Shown here: positions 1 to 11,831 of the stretch, piece by piece
Layout of the letters: every line of letters begins with the position of its first letter
How positions within the stretch are numbered: position 1 is the stretch's first letter
From: Anoplolepis gracilipes
Lineage: Eukaryota; Arthropoda; Insecta; Hymenoptera; Formicidae
NCBI RefSeq assembly: GCF_047496725.1
Contig: NC_132986.1
Location: 6,914,501-6,978,500 of the forward strand
Reading direction: 5' to 3'
DNA length: 64,000 nucleotides
Program-made: the position numbers and the translations under genes
The notes under the pieces: model-generated
Database searches by the model: none
Told to the model about the DNA's origin: nothing
The model's input: the letters and a program-made list of their open reading frames with translations, nothing else

Positions 1-77
1 CCAGAAAAAAATATTACTATCTTTACGAATGCTGACTTCAATAAATTTTTTCTGACAATGAAAACTATGTAAAGTGG

Positions 78-79
<2 letters not shown>

Positions 80-121
<42 letters not shown>
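80..121. repeat. (AT)n microsatellite
   Basis: About 20 AT units. Similar runs occur at 1614-1688, 6302-6345, 9494-9527, 15656-15694, 17198-17224, 52167-52205 and 52790-52827. Confidence 0.9.
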
Positions 122-125
<4 letters not shown>

Positions 126-657
126 TCTCTCATTTATGTATAAACATCTGTCCACACACATAGTTCCTTGCGGTTTATGTTCGCAAATTATTAATTGTCA
201 AGAAGTAGACCGTTCGTGGGCGAACATAATCTACAATCGCTTGACGAAATGGTAAACTTTTTCGCGCGATTAATAAAATGTATAGATAAATATCATTACG
301 CGACGAGATTTCGAAGATGTCAAGGAAGATGGATGTTTCGATTACTTTACTGATTACTATACTTGCATACATAGCGATTATTATTTAAGTCGATCTAAAG
401 AGCGAATTCGCGATATTTGCGATAAGCGAGAGAAGTGTTAAATTTTTCCTTGATGATCTATATGCATATGACAGATAAAAGTGAGATAAAAGTTGCATGA
501 GAATCTTATTTTTAGTAGTAAACGATTTAAAGCCGCGACTTTGAGCAGTATGCACATAAATTTTATACAGAATCGCGCTGATAACGATTGGTTACTATTA
601 TTCTTACTCTTGCATATAAAACTTTACAATACATAGTTGGTCCTCGACCTACATTAA

Positions 658-803
658 GGGCCAGTTTTCCAAACATTGATTAACTTTAACCTTGGTTCAA
701 ATTATATCTTCCTCTCTTTTTCCTAAACTTATCCGGAAAAAAAAACGAAGATGTAGTTTAATTAAACTGAATTAAAATTAACCAACGTTGGAAAAACGGG
801 CCC
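658..803. mobile_element. PIF/Harbinger-type MITE
   Basis: Non-coding 146-bp element with imperfect terminal inverted repeats of about 55 bp that begin GGGCC and contain TTTTCCAA. It is flanked on both sides by TAA (655-657 and 804-806), the 3-bp TWA target duplication typical of PIF/Harbinger elements. No transposase. The family assignment rests on the GGGCC end and the 3-bp duplication. Confidence 0.7.
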
Positions 804-1610
804 TAAGACGCTTAAGTCGGGTGGTCCAGAAAAAGAGCGATATATAATAGAGAAATATTTTTGAAAAAGCTTTAAGCTGTTTTTTGGTAAAAAAATAAGT
901 TTGTTTGGAAAAAACTTTTTATCGCAATTTGTATAATATATTTTACAAAAATATTTAAAATTAAAATTTATCCAGAAAAATTTACATTTTAGAAATTAAA
1001 AAATAAAATCATATTATGTCAGTATTCTATTTGTCAAACACTCGTGTACAATCTGAAAATATTATACATAAAAAATTTATTGTAAATATTTTCAATATTA
1101 TTTATGTCCCCCCTGTCATTTACTCTTTGTAAAGTATACTTTTTGCTTGTTTATATTTTAATAAAAACGACAACCTCTTCACACAGAGAATTTATTTATT
1201 TATTTTTATTTAATCCTCGACTTTCTGGATCATCTCGTATAAGACTTCATGAACGCAACGGACAAAACTCTTCTTGTACATTTCGTTACACGAACGCGTC
1301 TGCTCGGCTGTTTTACATTTACGCGATAAACGTATTTTTGTACTTTCTCCTTATTGTTAAATTGGATCCTCAGATATGTATGCCGTATCTCTCGATGCGT
1401 GTATATAAGATCTCATATTATATTACATACAAGTATTAATTAATGCTTGCGCGTGAATTATCTGCCATTTCTTATTTAGAACAAAATAATATCGATTAGA
1501 GATCGATTTAGAGCGCGCGGGGCAATCTGATATAATAAGATATTTACTTCGCCGATTTTTTATATCGCACCTATCGGTGTCGACAAGAGTAAGATTTTGT
1601 CATAAAATTG

Positions 1611-1661
<51 letters not shown>

Positions 1662-4600
1662 ATGTATATACATATATATACATATATGTTACTCACTGAC
1701 AAATAAATGTTACACGATGCAGTTTGTGTAAGAATATCCCTGGTGTTCTTCCGAACGAGCCGCATCTCTCCTCCGATTTATTTTCTCCGTTATAAGTAGA
1801 TTGTACATTATGAAATAATAATTGTAATACAAAAGCTGCAAATTTACCGTTGATCATTTCCAGAATTTATGAAGAGATTAAAGCGAACAACTTAGAGGTA
1901 TATTTTATCATATTTACGGATATTTGTCTGCGTTTATATAAGCCTGTTCTTTATCCGACAAAACATGTTCGATATAATATCTGTAATATCGCTGCCTTAA
2001 CAACCCCGTTGCTATCGCAAGCTTTGACACTAATATCTATTAGTTGTCGGATCGAACACTGCAATGAATGTAATAAAGACATATGATTAAACCTCTTATT
2101 ATTATTGCGAATAAAATAATTGTGTATAATCAGTTTCAGAGAGTATTTTTCGAACTTTCATATTTAAGATTCAGCAATATGAACACACACATGTCTGATT
2201 TTGATATATTTTCTTCTCGCAATCAGGTTTGTTGCATTTATCAGGGTAAGTTTAAGAGTATAGAAATTTCCACAGAAAGTTCATGTTTCACGCAAATAAA
2301 ATATATATAATGAAATTTATTTATTTATTTATTTTATTGTATCTACTTTTTTTTCGAATTCAACGCATTTTCTCTTTTGTAGTCAGGATACTCTGTCAAG
2401 AATAGAATAAGTATATAGTCCTAATCCTTCTTGGCTATTTTTATATACTTAAAGTATCAAAAATACAAATTTGATTAATATCAATATTCAATAAAGATAA
2501 CATTACAATTTAAATGTGTGAGAAATTTGCGTTGAAATCTGAAGAAAAACTAGAAAGATACACAATATGTAAGCTTGATTTTTCACTCTCGACATAAATG
2601 TGTGTGTAATAAAAATCCTTATTTTTTTTTAAGCTTGTCCTCGCTTTTTCATAATTGGCATTAGTTTCTGTGTTACCTCAACCTCTTGCCCAAACCTCCG
2701 TAACTATTAGTTAGCCCAGAAATTTGTGTTATTTCTTCTCGACATTCGCATCTTTTTCCACGACTGACGATAGGTCTGCTTGCAGGGGAATCGACATATT
2801 TGTGACTATTGAGACTTGACTGAGATGATGATGGCGGGGCCGATCGCGGGGCTAAACACTTCTTCACTGTGACGATCAACCTCTGACAGCTGAAACCTCG
2901 CACCGCTTGATTACTGAGTCAATTGTTGTGTGCGAATAGATGAAACAACCACCATCGCCATCCTGTGCCTGCCACACCACGCATGCATACACACCCTGCT
3001 CGCATATTCCTCGCCCCCGCAAAATTCTTCTTGGTACACACACGCTGATGCTTCACGAAAAAGAATTCCCTTATCATTAGAATTAATTAATTTAACACAT
3101 TGTCATCGCGTGTATCGCCGCGTTATGTGCGATCAGTATACGGCTTTTGTATAAAAGAAATAAAGCGCTGGTTTTAATTAATTTCACTCTCGATTTATAT
3201 GAAAAACGATCTATTAAGTAGCAATTAAATAAATAATTTTTTGTATATATAAAGACAGATATAAATTAATATTATTCAAGCTACAAGTATTACTCGCGCG
3301 AATCTAAGTCGAACTTTAAGCCCAGTGGTCGTTGCAAATAGATTAATTCTTTACATTAATTCTATATTGGTTGTGCCAATGTAGTAATATTTATCAAAAT
3401 TATAGAAATTATAGAAATCATTTTTAAAAATTTTATATTGTGAAGAGAGTTTTAAAGGAAAAACTTTAAAAGCCTTTTTCATATTTTTTTACATGGAAAG
3501 GCGCTTGGTTTCTTCTGTGGAAAAGCTATTTATATTAGTACTAGTTAGAAATCTTTTTATAAAAACGAATATATTCGGCAACATTTTCCTTTCAATTTCG
3601 CGCGACACTTCTCTTACTGTCGAGCGAGAATCGCGAGCATAAAGTATTCCGAATGTAGTCTTTTAAATAAAATTAGTATTGTACTGATAAATAGTGATCT
3701 TCACTAATTTTGTTAAAAAAAGTAAAAGTTATACGCTATTGATTCCGCATAGAGAAATAACTCGCATAAATGAAATAGAAATCGAGTTGATTTTTCATTT
3801 TTCATTTTTTTCTATTTATTTATTCTCCAAGAGGGAAACAATAACGATATTCGCGTTTTGCGAATAATTTATTTATTTACTTTTTCTCCGACGTGTTTTA
3901 CTCGTATTAGTATACGTACACGTTTTTTTTTGGAGTCTCTTCAACGTGATCGACGATTCTTTTTGATGATGTAGACATTCGATTTATTCGCACATTATGT
4001 ATTCACGCGTTGATATTATTATTTTAAGTTTACCTATTTTTTGTTATCAAGGAAATTCGTCGTAAAATTTGTACAATATTTCCAGCTTTTGTTATATAAG
4101 TATTGATAAAGCATTTGATAAAGCAGGATGTCCACCCTCAGTAACAATTGTTTGATAAAAGTAAATAAATACTACGATTAATTTGTACAAATAATTGTCT
4201 ATAGTGATCATCTGTTCTTATTAATCTAATTTAATCGCATTAAAGTGATAAGAAAAAAAAATACAATGACTGATTGTTAATTTACGCAATTGAAGTTTTG
4301 CATCGAAATACAATTGTTTCTCCGAAAAAAGATTTTGTTATATATTATTATTATTATGATTAATTGGATCGTTTATGTATTTTTTATTTATGACTATGTT
4401 GTATCAGGGTTTTTAATACTCTATCCCAATCTTTGTTTTTTGTATTACTATGCCATTATTTAGGAGGATTAACAACGAGAAAGATAGAAAATATAGCGTT
4501 GTATGCGTTCAAAAACGCATTACGAGAGAATAGATACGTAAGATCCATCATAAAGTTGAAATTACAATAAACGATTTTTACGTTAGATCGATAAGATAGT

Positions 4601-5707
4601 AGCAATAAATAAATAAATGTCGTTTGATTTATTTCTACACATTTAATCGGAAAAAAGATATCTTCTGCTGCAGTAGAATAAACCGATATCTCGCATATAT
4701 TTTTCGCAATAGCGTTTAAGTTTGTTGTTAACGAGAGTACATCCTATTCCCGAAACGTCTAGATACGTTTATGACCTCATCAACAGTCTGCTTTTTACAA
4801 AGTAGAAACAAAGCATATATATGATTGTTACTATATATGCGTCTACGCAAAAATGCATTTGAAAGGAATAGAGAATGAGGAACTTTACCTTTTCAGATAG
4901 ATTCATTTCACTCACACCGGAAGCTTTACTGGGACCAATAAAACTACCTTGTAAGTCTGCGTATTTTTTTTTCTCTGCTGATGATAATCTTAATTTTAAG
5001 AACTCTATATTTATGATATATAATATAAATTAATGACTCAGCCTATAGAGTACAAAATACATGACTTGATCTCAGAAATAGGAAACTAATTATTTTTGTG
5101 TCTTCGAAAGAGCGCGGCGTTAATCTTTTGAACAATGTCATTACATGACACATTTAAAGAATCATTAACAAAGGACAGATTTATTTACGTGAAAATAGTC
5201 TAAAGTTATTTTTAGTAAATTGATTTTCTCGTCGAACATACACACGCGGCAGTGACAAATCGTGTCTAATTAATTGATAAAAGCATTTATTTTACCTGAA
5301 TTATAGGAGAATTCATTTTAAAATGAATAAATAATTAAAATATATATGGAAAAAGAAGGATTCGAAAGTATGCCATAATAATTAACGTCATAATAACATT
5401 CGATTTTTTTCTTTTTGTATAATATTTCTACTTTTGTAACTCGGTGATGTATATTTCGAATGACTAACGCGGAGTATGCGTGTTTCTTTATTCTCTCGAG
5501 GACGATGCATCGCTATTATTTAACTAACTAATCTATCCTACTCGTAAGATTGTTTACGATTTTTTTTTTGCTTCTATGACGCAACAACGAAATATATCTG
5601 TTTTATTTTTTTATATGTACATTCTCGTTTGTTTCTCTACGATCTATTGCGCAGTTAAAAACAGTTTATTTGAAAATTTGTCGAATTTAGATCTTACGTG
5701 ATCTTTT

Positions 5708-5736
5708 TATATATATATATAGCGCGCGCGCGCGCG
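5708..5736. repeat. (TA)n joined to (GC)7
   Basis: Alternating TA followed at once by alternating GC (5722-5736), 29 bp of continuous purine-pyrimidine alternation in AT-rich surroundings. Confidence 0.9.
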
Positions 5737-6297
5737 TTTTATTTTAATAATCTCCCTTTAAACTGCGATTTTGGTAGTCCAATTTATATCGTTTAACGGT
5801 TTAAAGATAGAGAAGCAATACCATATATTATCTGCAGATAATTAAGTTACATGTAATAATGCGTTTAAATGACAAATTGCGTACTTTACAATGTACCTTG
5901 CAATAACAATAAGTTTGATATTAAAACATATCTTACCTTTATTTCTTTTTCATCCTTCTCCTCGTGCAAGAGCTTGCACTTTTTCTGATAAAAAAGATAT
6001 TATGCTAATAATTTATAATATTTATACGAGTGTTCCACAATTTATTGTTAAATTATTTTTAATCAATTAATGCTTTGAGAAATATAATTTTAATTTCTCT
6101 TTGTCATTTAAGTTTTAAAATAAATTTTAAAATACAATTTTGATGCATAATTGTATTTAAAATGTTAAAAAAAAGAAAATTAATGTTTGAAATTAAGAAT
6201 TCAAACGAGTTAGTTCAACATTTCAAGTTTAAATATGCAACATACGAGAATTTTTAGTAAATTTTATGAAAATCTTAGTCTGGGTACGAAAAGTTAA

Positions 6298-6351
<54 letters not shown>

Positions 6352-6543
6352 GATATTTATACTTAAATAAATAATTATATTGAGTTCATCCTAAACAAAG
6401 ATCGATTCTAAAAATTTGTTGAATTAAGATATGTGAAGAATATTTCAAGAGAGACATCTCACACTGTGTCTTCGTAATTACTTTTTGTATTTTTTCCATC
6501 TATTATAATAATGTTCGAAACATATAATGCAGAATTCTAAAAT

Positions 6544-6781
6544 TTATCTCCCTCTACCTCTGCCACGATTAAAACCTCCTCTACCTCGACCGGATACTTT
6601 TCCCTTGGGCGGTGGTGATTTTGGTCTAAGCGCCTCTATTCTCTCGGTGCAACCCGTAGTAATTTGTCCATTGGCGAAGTAACTCTGATAAAGATCTGCA
6701 TTGAAATTCGTGTTTGTCAGTTCTGGTCCAACGGTTAACCAACCAGGTCTGATGGTACTATCGCGACCGAAGAGATGTAGC
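6544..6781 (-). CDS. Mettl14: METTL14 coding exon 5 with stop
   Basis: Acceptor CTGTTCAG; completes GRRR and continues LHLFGRDSTIRPGWLTVG, then SPPPKGK and a GRGRGGFNRGRGRGR tail before TAA at 6544-6546. The RGG-type tail is a known RNA-binding feature of METTL14 and is compact here. Confidence 0.94.
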
Positions 6782-8372
6782 CTGAACAGAACGATGGACG
6801 TGATATTTTCCGCGAAAAACAGATAAGTATAAAAAAGGAAAAGTATTCAAAATTATCCTTTTGGAAAATTAAATATCAATAATAAATTTCTAGTTTATAT
6901 TAGAGAGATAAATTCTGAGCTTAATTTACTTGTAGATAATTGCATATTATATTCGCGTACCTTCTTCGGCCAAGACAAAAGTGTTCGATGATATGAAAGA
7001 TCTCCACAGGTTTTTCAATGGATCCATAATCGGGCTCCTCCGATATGATGAGATCGATGTCGACATTTGCGTGGATAAAATCACCGTCGGTAGAGCGTCG
7101 TACCGTACCCTTAATACCCATCAAGCAGTGCTCTTTCGTCCTCTGCAGCACTGCTTTGCTGTCTAGATTTTTACTATGTCCCGGATTATTGATGTTTGTA
7201 CGGATCCAGCAAATATCCTCGCAACGCCGGAAACCCCACTTACGTAGACAAAACCGTCCCATGTCTAAGCCATCACTGCTACCACACCAAAGAAATACAA
7301 AGCTTCGGTTGGCGGCCACTTCACCAATATCCAGCTCCATTATCTACGATGGGCAAACGGAAATAAATGATAAAATTAATTAATTTTTCAATCTGAATAA
7401 ATTCAAGACGGAAACTGAAATTACAGATGGTCTGAGACTGAAATGTTTTTAGCATGTACAATCTGTTTATTACTGTGAATGAAATTATTTATTACTTTAT
7501 TATGTTTTACTATAAATGCGAGAAAAGTTTAGAATATATATTTTTAATTAATTGCAAGGATTGCAATTGTTTCGAAAAAAAAGTGCGTATGGTTAAGAGA
7601 ATAAAATATGATTGTGAGACTAACTTGGTCCCAATTCCAAAGCTGCACATTGGTTGCGCCACATGTTCTCTGATATTCTTCCAAAGGTGGTTCTATAAGA
7701 ATGACATCAAATTTACAATTGAGCTCTTTCAAGTTATACGACAGCAGATCTGTTTTTAGATACATTGGCGGGGTCGCGGTTTCCGCGATTAAATCATCCT
7801 TCAGTTTAATCAGTTCGCGCAACTTCGGATATTCCTCGAATCTATCTGCCAAACCCACGTCTCTGATAAAGTTTTGTGGCCGTTGGCCAGTATCAATGAA
7901 ATGCTGACAGTAATCATTGTGTGGATTTGACGATTGTGTTCCCTTTAAACATACATAGGATATTAAATGTAAAATAATTTAATACATATAATAATAATAA
8001 TATTCGAATATAAACAATATGGATAAATACCTTTAAGAATGTTGAAGAATCTTTATAAACAATCTCATCCGTTGGAGCAGCGTCATCTTTCAAATCCTTG
8101 ACTGCATTGTCAGATTTATCATTGGACAGCCTGCTCCTCTTTTTTTGTGTATCCTCCACATCTGTTCCCAAAATTTGTCGCAATTCATCCACGCTGGAAA
8201 CTCCCAGCTGTAAACAAAAAAATAAATAAATAAATACATCACCTGTTTTTTGTATATATCTAACCTAAAAGTTTAAGACTGTCACTTCTTTCCTAGAGTG
8301 TGTTTTGATGCTCACCGTTTGTGCTAAGAGTTTCTTGCGTTTCTGAGAACGTTCCCAACGAGCTTGCAGCAT
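6544..8372 (-). CDS. Mettl14: METTL14, m6A methyltransferase complex subunit (whole CDS, 5 exons)
   Basis: Non-catalytic, RNA-binding partner of METTL3 in the nuclear complex that writes N6-methyladenosine on mRNA. Coding segments 8316-8372, 8031-8207, 7625-7942, 6961-7343 and 6544-6781 (minus strand) join at GT/AG borders with consistent phases (0, 0, 0, 2) into 390 aa; human METTL14 is about 456 aa. Seen: a basic N-terminus; the family block YKDSSTFLKGTQSSNPHNDY near residue 70; GLADRFEEYPKLRELIKLKD (108-127); the family EPPL motif at 162-165, which replaces the catalytic DPPW of METTL3; the FLWCG, CRRCEDICW-like and RTKEHCLMGIKGTV blocks; EKPVEIFHIIEHFCLGRRR; LFGRDSTIRPGW; and an arginine/glycine-rich tail (about 374-390) expected to bind RNA. 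The ATG at 8372 gives a short N-terminus of the family type. The gene appears intact. BicC lies head to head upstream. Confidence 0.96.
6961..7343 (-). CDS. Mettl14: METTL14 coding exon 4
   Basis: 383 nt, acceptor CATCGTAG and donor GTACGC, ending in phase 2. Encodes the most conserved part of the MT-A70 domain (FVFLWCG, LRKWGFRRCEDICWI, RTKEHCLMGIKGTV, DGDFIHANVDIDLI, EKPVEIFHIIEHF). Confidence 0.96.
7625..7942 (-). CDS. Mettl14: METTL14 coding exon 3
   Basis: 106 codons, acceptor TTTAAAG and donor GTTAGT. Carries the first half of the MT-A70 fold, including NPHNDYCQHFIDTG, FIRDVGLADRFEEYPKLREL and KFDVILIEPPLEEY. The EPPL motif is residues 162-165. Confidence 0.95.
8031..8207 (-). CDS. Mettl14: METTL14 coding exon 2
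   Basis: 59 codons, phase 0 at both ends, with acceptor TTTACAG and donor GTATTT. Encodes a variable charged linker and then the conserved VYKDSSTFLK. The linker is shorter than in vertebrates, which explains most of the total length difference. Confidence 0.9.
8316..8372 (-). CDS. Mettl14: METTL14 coding exon 1
   Basis: Contains the start codon and 19 codons (MLQARWERSQKRKKLLAQT). The donor GTGAGC follows at 8315, and the exon ends in phase 0. The basic N-terminus resembles the RERQKLRRQLLAQ stretch of vertebrate METTL14. Confidence 0.85.
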
Positions 8373-8768
8373 CGTTTATATTTTTATTTGCAATACATCA
8401 TAAACATCATGTAAACATATCCGATAGATTTCGATTCATTTTGCAGAGAATTATACATTACTCTCGGGTAAAAAAAATTTAACCTGAAGATTGAATGGAT
8501 GTGTAAAAAGAAACGTAATTTGTTTCTCTCACAAAGAGATTATTATGACTTTGATAATTATTTACACATACAATGTAGTTTCATTTAACTAGAGAGAAAC
8601 TTCATCTTTGATTTCATTGCTTTTATTTGTTCTTTTTAAAACACAATAGCACGGTTTCTTCTCCCTGTTTCTTGTTTTGTTTAATCTTGTATTTCAGTTT
8701 TTACAGAAACTTTGAGAAATTGTCGACGTCTGTAACGCACTATTTAACCTCTTATCAGATGCCGACAT

Positions 8769-8782
8769 GTATCAGCTGATAC
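8769..8782. promoter_or_regulatory. 14-bp perfect palindrome upstream of METTL14
   Basis: GTATCAGCTGATAC, containing the E-box CAGCTG, about 400 bp upstream of the METTL14 ATG in the shared METTL14-BicC gap. Confidence 0.3.
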
Positions 8783-9487
8783 CAGTCATAGCAAAATCGT
8801 CAAAACGCCAGTTGAAATAATTGAGGTTACGTCGACGATTAGTTGTATCGGTAATGACGATTACTACATTACCACGTCGCATCAATGCTGTCATAAGTCA
8901 TTAGGTATAAATAAAATATCTGTAAAAATTATTTAAAATTTTGTCTAATTTTCTATACATAAAATCTATATGTAGGAAACACGATTATCAAAATTACAAT
9001 ATATAATATAATACAATATAATAAGAAATTTATAAGAACATATTATATATTAAATTTATAAATAAAATATAATATTAAATGTTATCATATATATAATAAA
9101 TTATAATAAATAAATATATATATATATATATATATAATAAATAATTATGGTATATACATTCCACGAGCTATCAATGGTGAATACTAAATAACCATGCAAT
9201 ATAAAATATTATAGATAATTTTCAACATTAAATATAATAATCTTGAAAGATGTAAATCTATCTTTCTAATGCGTTGCAGGAAAGTTGATTTAAAATTTAC
9301 AAAAAATCTGTATGTATAAAAAATTTGGCATACTATGTATGCATATTAATATATACAAGATATATGAAAGATAAGAAAAAAAGATAGAAAAGTGTCGGTT
9401 TAAATTTTCGTCGAATTTTGTACTTCATTTTTGTTCTATTTCTTACTGTATATACAATGTAACGAAAAGGAGAGACAATATAAACAA

Positions 9488-9533
<46 letters not shown>

Positions 9534-9610
9534 TATAGAATTCTCTCTATAAATATATTTACTATCTGTAAAATTACTTGTGGAAAAACTGTCATAAGAG
9601 AGAATCGTTG

Positions 9611-9769
9611 CATTTATATATTATACTAAAAATCTATTTATTCTGCCTATCATTCAGTTCATAATTAAAGAGAAAAATATTTTAATAATCATTTATATAT
9701 TATACTAAAAATCTATTTATTCTGCCTATCATTTAGTTCCAAATTAAACAGGAAAATATTTTAATAACT
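9611..9769. repeat. Tandem duplication, period 79
   Basis: Two copies, the second starting at 9690. They share CATTTATATATTATACTAAA and the following 30 bases almost exactly, then diverge slightly (CATTCAG versus CATTTAG; AAAGAG versus AACAGG). No coding content. Confidence 0.85.
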
Positions 9770-10561
9770 TCATTAATCAACTTGATTGTTATTTCTCGAT
9801 TATCATTATATCATATTATTAAATTTACGAGCTACAATTAATTGAAAGAAAAAAAAGAAACTTATCATGCATTATTTCGGTCTATCATTTCTGTTCTCAG
9901 TCGAATTTAATTTCTAGGAGACAAATTTTTTTACACATTGCATATAATAAGACTACAAACCTACTAATGAGACTGAAACATTATCACATACGTTAAAATA
10001 GATATATGTATATGGTGTTGTATATGGTTTGATAAATAGTTGTGGAGCGAACTTTTTGATTCTTTGTTACAAAAATGCATTTAATCAGAAGTAGAAAAAG
10101 GCTCAAACAAAGGAAATGCAGAAACAATTACGCAGTGAGAAAAGAATAAAATCAGATGAGATGGACTGCCAGCTCAATGAAAAAAAATGCAAAAATAGAC
10201 GGAAAAATGTCAATTTATGCAGAAAAGAATGCATAGTTAAGCAAAAGAATCAACCAAAAGGAACAGCATATAATTGAAAAGAAGGAATACATACAACTAG
10301 GTAAAGAGAAACAGAACAGAAAATTTCCAATTTGTTGGCTAAGTGAGAAGAGTGAGTCGGATTCACTGACAATTTAGCTAACACAGAGATCAATCCAGGT
10401 AGAGGAAGAGAAAGAAAGAAAGTCAAGTAACTACCTGTATCAGAAAAAGAAATGTGTATTCAAAAGAAGAAACCCAGCGCCCGATGAAAGAGCGAGATAC
10501 AATCAGATCAAGGCATCAGCAGCGACAAGAGTGTTCGCCAGGAAAATGAGGAAGCGTTCAC

Positions 10562-10709
10562 TGACGTCATTGTCGCAAGTGCAGCGCGTACACTGACTTT
10601 CCGTTCTCGCTTACGTGCGTGCGTCAGTCGGCTTTGAAATTGGTGCCTGATCGGTACACGTGGCTCTTCCACCAGCGCTAGATCGGCGCGCATGGATTAC
10701 GCCAAAGAG
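10562..10709 (+). promoter_or_regulatory. BicC: Candidate BicC core promoter and non-coding first exon
   Basis: A perfect palindromic CRE, TGACGTCA, lies at 10562-10569. An initiator TCAGTC (A at 10626) sits about 60 bp further on, followed by an E-box CACGTG at 10657-10662. A strong donor GAG|GTAAGT ends the candidate exon at 10709. The exon contains an ATG at 10692. If spliced to 13370 it gives a 14-codon upstream ORF that stops at 13396, 40 nt before the BicC start. This is inferred from motifs; no transcript evidence is available. Confidence 0.55.
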
Positions 10710-11399
10710 GTAAGTGCAAACATGCATTTCTTATGCTATATATGCAGGTTTATTTTTTTCTGTACAATGGTATTCCTTTAAAATTAAAAAGATTATATTT
10801 TTGAATATTAAATAAGATCAAAATTCTATATATATATATATATATAAAGAAAAAAGGTTATTTCACATATATTGAATATTTTTACGAAAGAAGAATGAAT
10901 TCTTTCTCTTGATAAAAGAATTTACATGAACCTGTATATATTTTATAATACAAAAATATACGTATTTTCTTATAGAAAATTACTTCCTATATGTCGATGA
11001 AAGTCTTTGACATGTCAATCTTGTGCTCTATACATATGCGTCACATTCGATCAACAGATTGTCCCTGGAAAATTCCGTCTAAAAGTACATGCGCTCTAAA
11101 CTTCCTCCATTCCGCTTCTGATTCTGATTCTCCGTCGTCGTAAGCGCGAATTTTCATTCGAAAATGAATCCGGCACGCCGGACGTGTAATACACGCCGTT
11201 CGCCGACACGTGGCCAGGAAAACAATTTTTTGCCGGCGTTCTCCGACAAAGGTCTCGGCTATACGTATATGTGTATATATGTGTCACATATATATATGTT
11301 TGTATATTTATACAAATACACATATGTACATATATTACACATCGATAGGTCCGGTAGCGAGGCGCCGATGCGAGGAGCCCTTCTAGAGAAGAGATAGCA

Positions 11400-11831
11400 C
11401 GATAATAAAAACCGGGTGAATCGTCCGATATTTGTGTCGCGATTGGTTGCCGCCTCGCGGCCCGGTGCTTACCCCGAAATTCGAGCCGAATTCCGAGAAA
11501 CGGATTGCCGAGCCCCTTGCACCCCGCGACCCAGGTAACTCCCCTTTTACCACTGCCATTACTTTGTTTACACCGCACACCGCGCCGCCGTCGCTCGCTC
11601 GTTCGCTCACTCGCGCCGATTACACAGGCTGGTTACAGCGCTGCCGCCGATCGAGTTGGACGGCAGCAGCAACGAGGACGAGGACCAGACCCGGGACGAA
11701 GAGACAGAGACCCACCGGCGGGACCAGGACCAGGCCCCGCGACACTACACCACCCGTTCCGATAAGATAGACAACAGTGTCATCGTCGTCGTGCAGGTCA
11801 GTTCGGGATTCCTGAGCGACAAGTGAGATGT
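11400..11831 (+). other. GC-rich block with candidate alternative exons in BicC intron 1
   Basis: A donor CCAG|GTAACT at 11532 and an acceptor TTACACAG at 11629 could define a 97-bp intron. Joined at this site, one frame stays open from 11398 through an acidic run (ELDGSSNEDEDQTRDEETE, at about 11660-11720) to a TGA at about 11824. No ATG is present in that frame and the other two frames are also low-complexity, so coding is uncertain. Further donors lie at about 11796 (GTCAGT) and 11820 (GTGAGA). Confidence 0.25.

Larger units (their letters stand above)
1..6543. other. AT-rich intergenic DNA
   Basis: No recognisable gene. Holds the MITE at 658-803, AT microsatellites and the TA/GC run. One more balanced stretch at about 2660-3160 has an open minus-strand frame of 76 codons but no recognisable domain. 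The METTL14 3' UTR must lie in the right part; no AATAAA is seen close to its stop. Confidence 0.7.
8373..10561. other. Gap between METTL14 and BicC
   Basis: Head-to-head spacer with the tandem duplication at 9611-9769, the palindrome at 8769 and AT runs. No coding sequence seen. Confidence 0.7.

Noticed and set aside
658..803. piggyBac-type TTAA MITE
   Set aside because: The right flank reads CTAA; TAA on both sides with GGGCC ends fits Harbinger better.
6981..7383. Plus-strand open frames over METTL14 exon 4
   Set aside because: They are antisense shadows of the conserved METTL14 coding exon.
11096..11578. Minus-strand 160-codon frame
   Set aside because: Crosses a TATATG-rich low-complexity segment, with no recognisable protein and no splice context.
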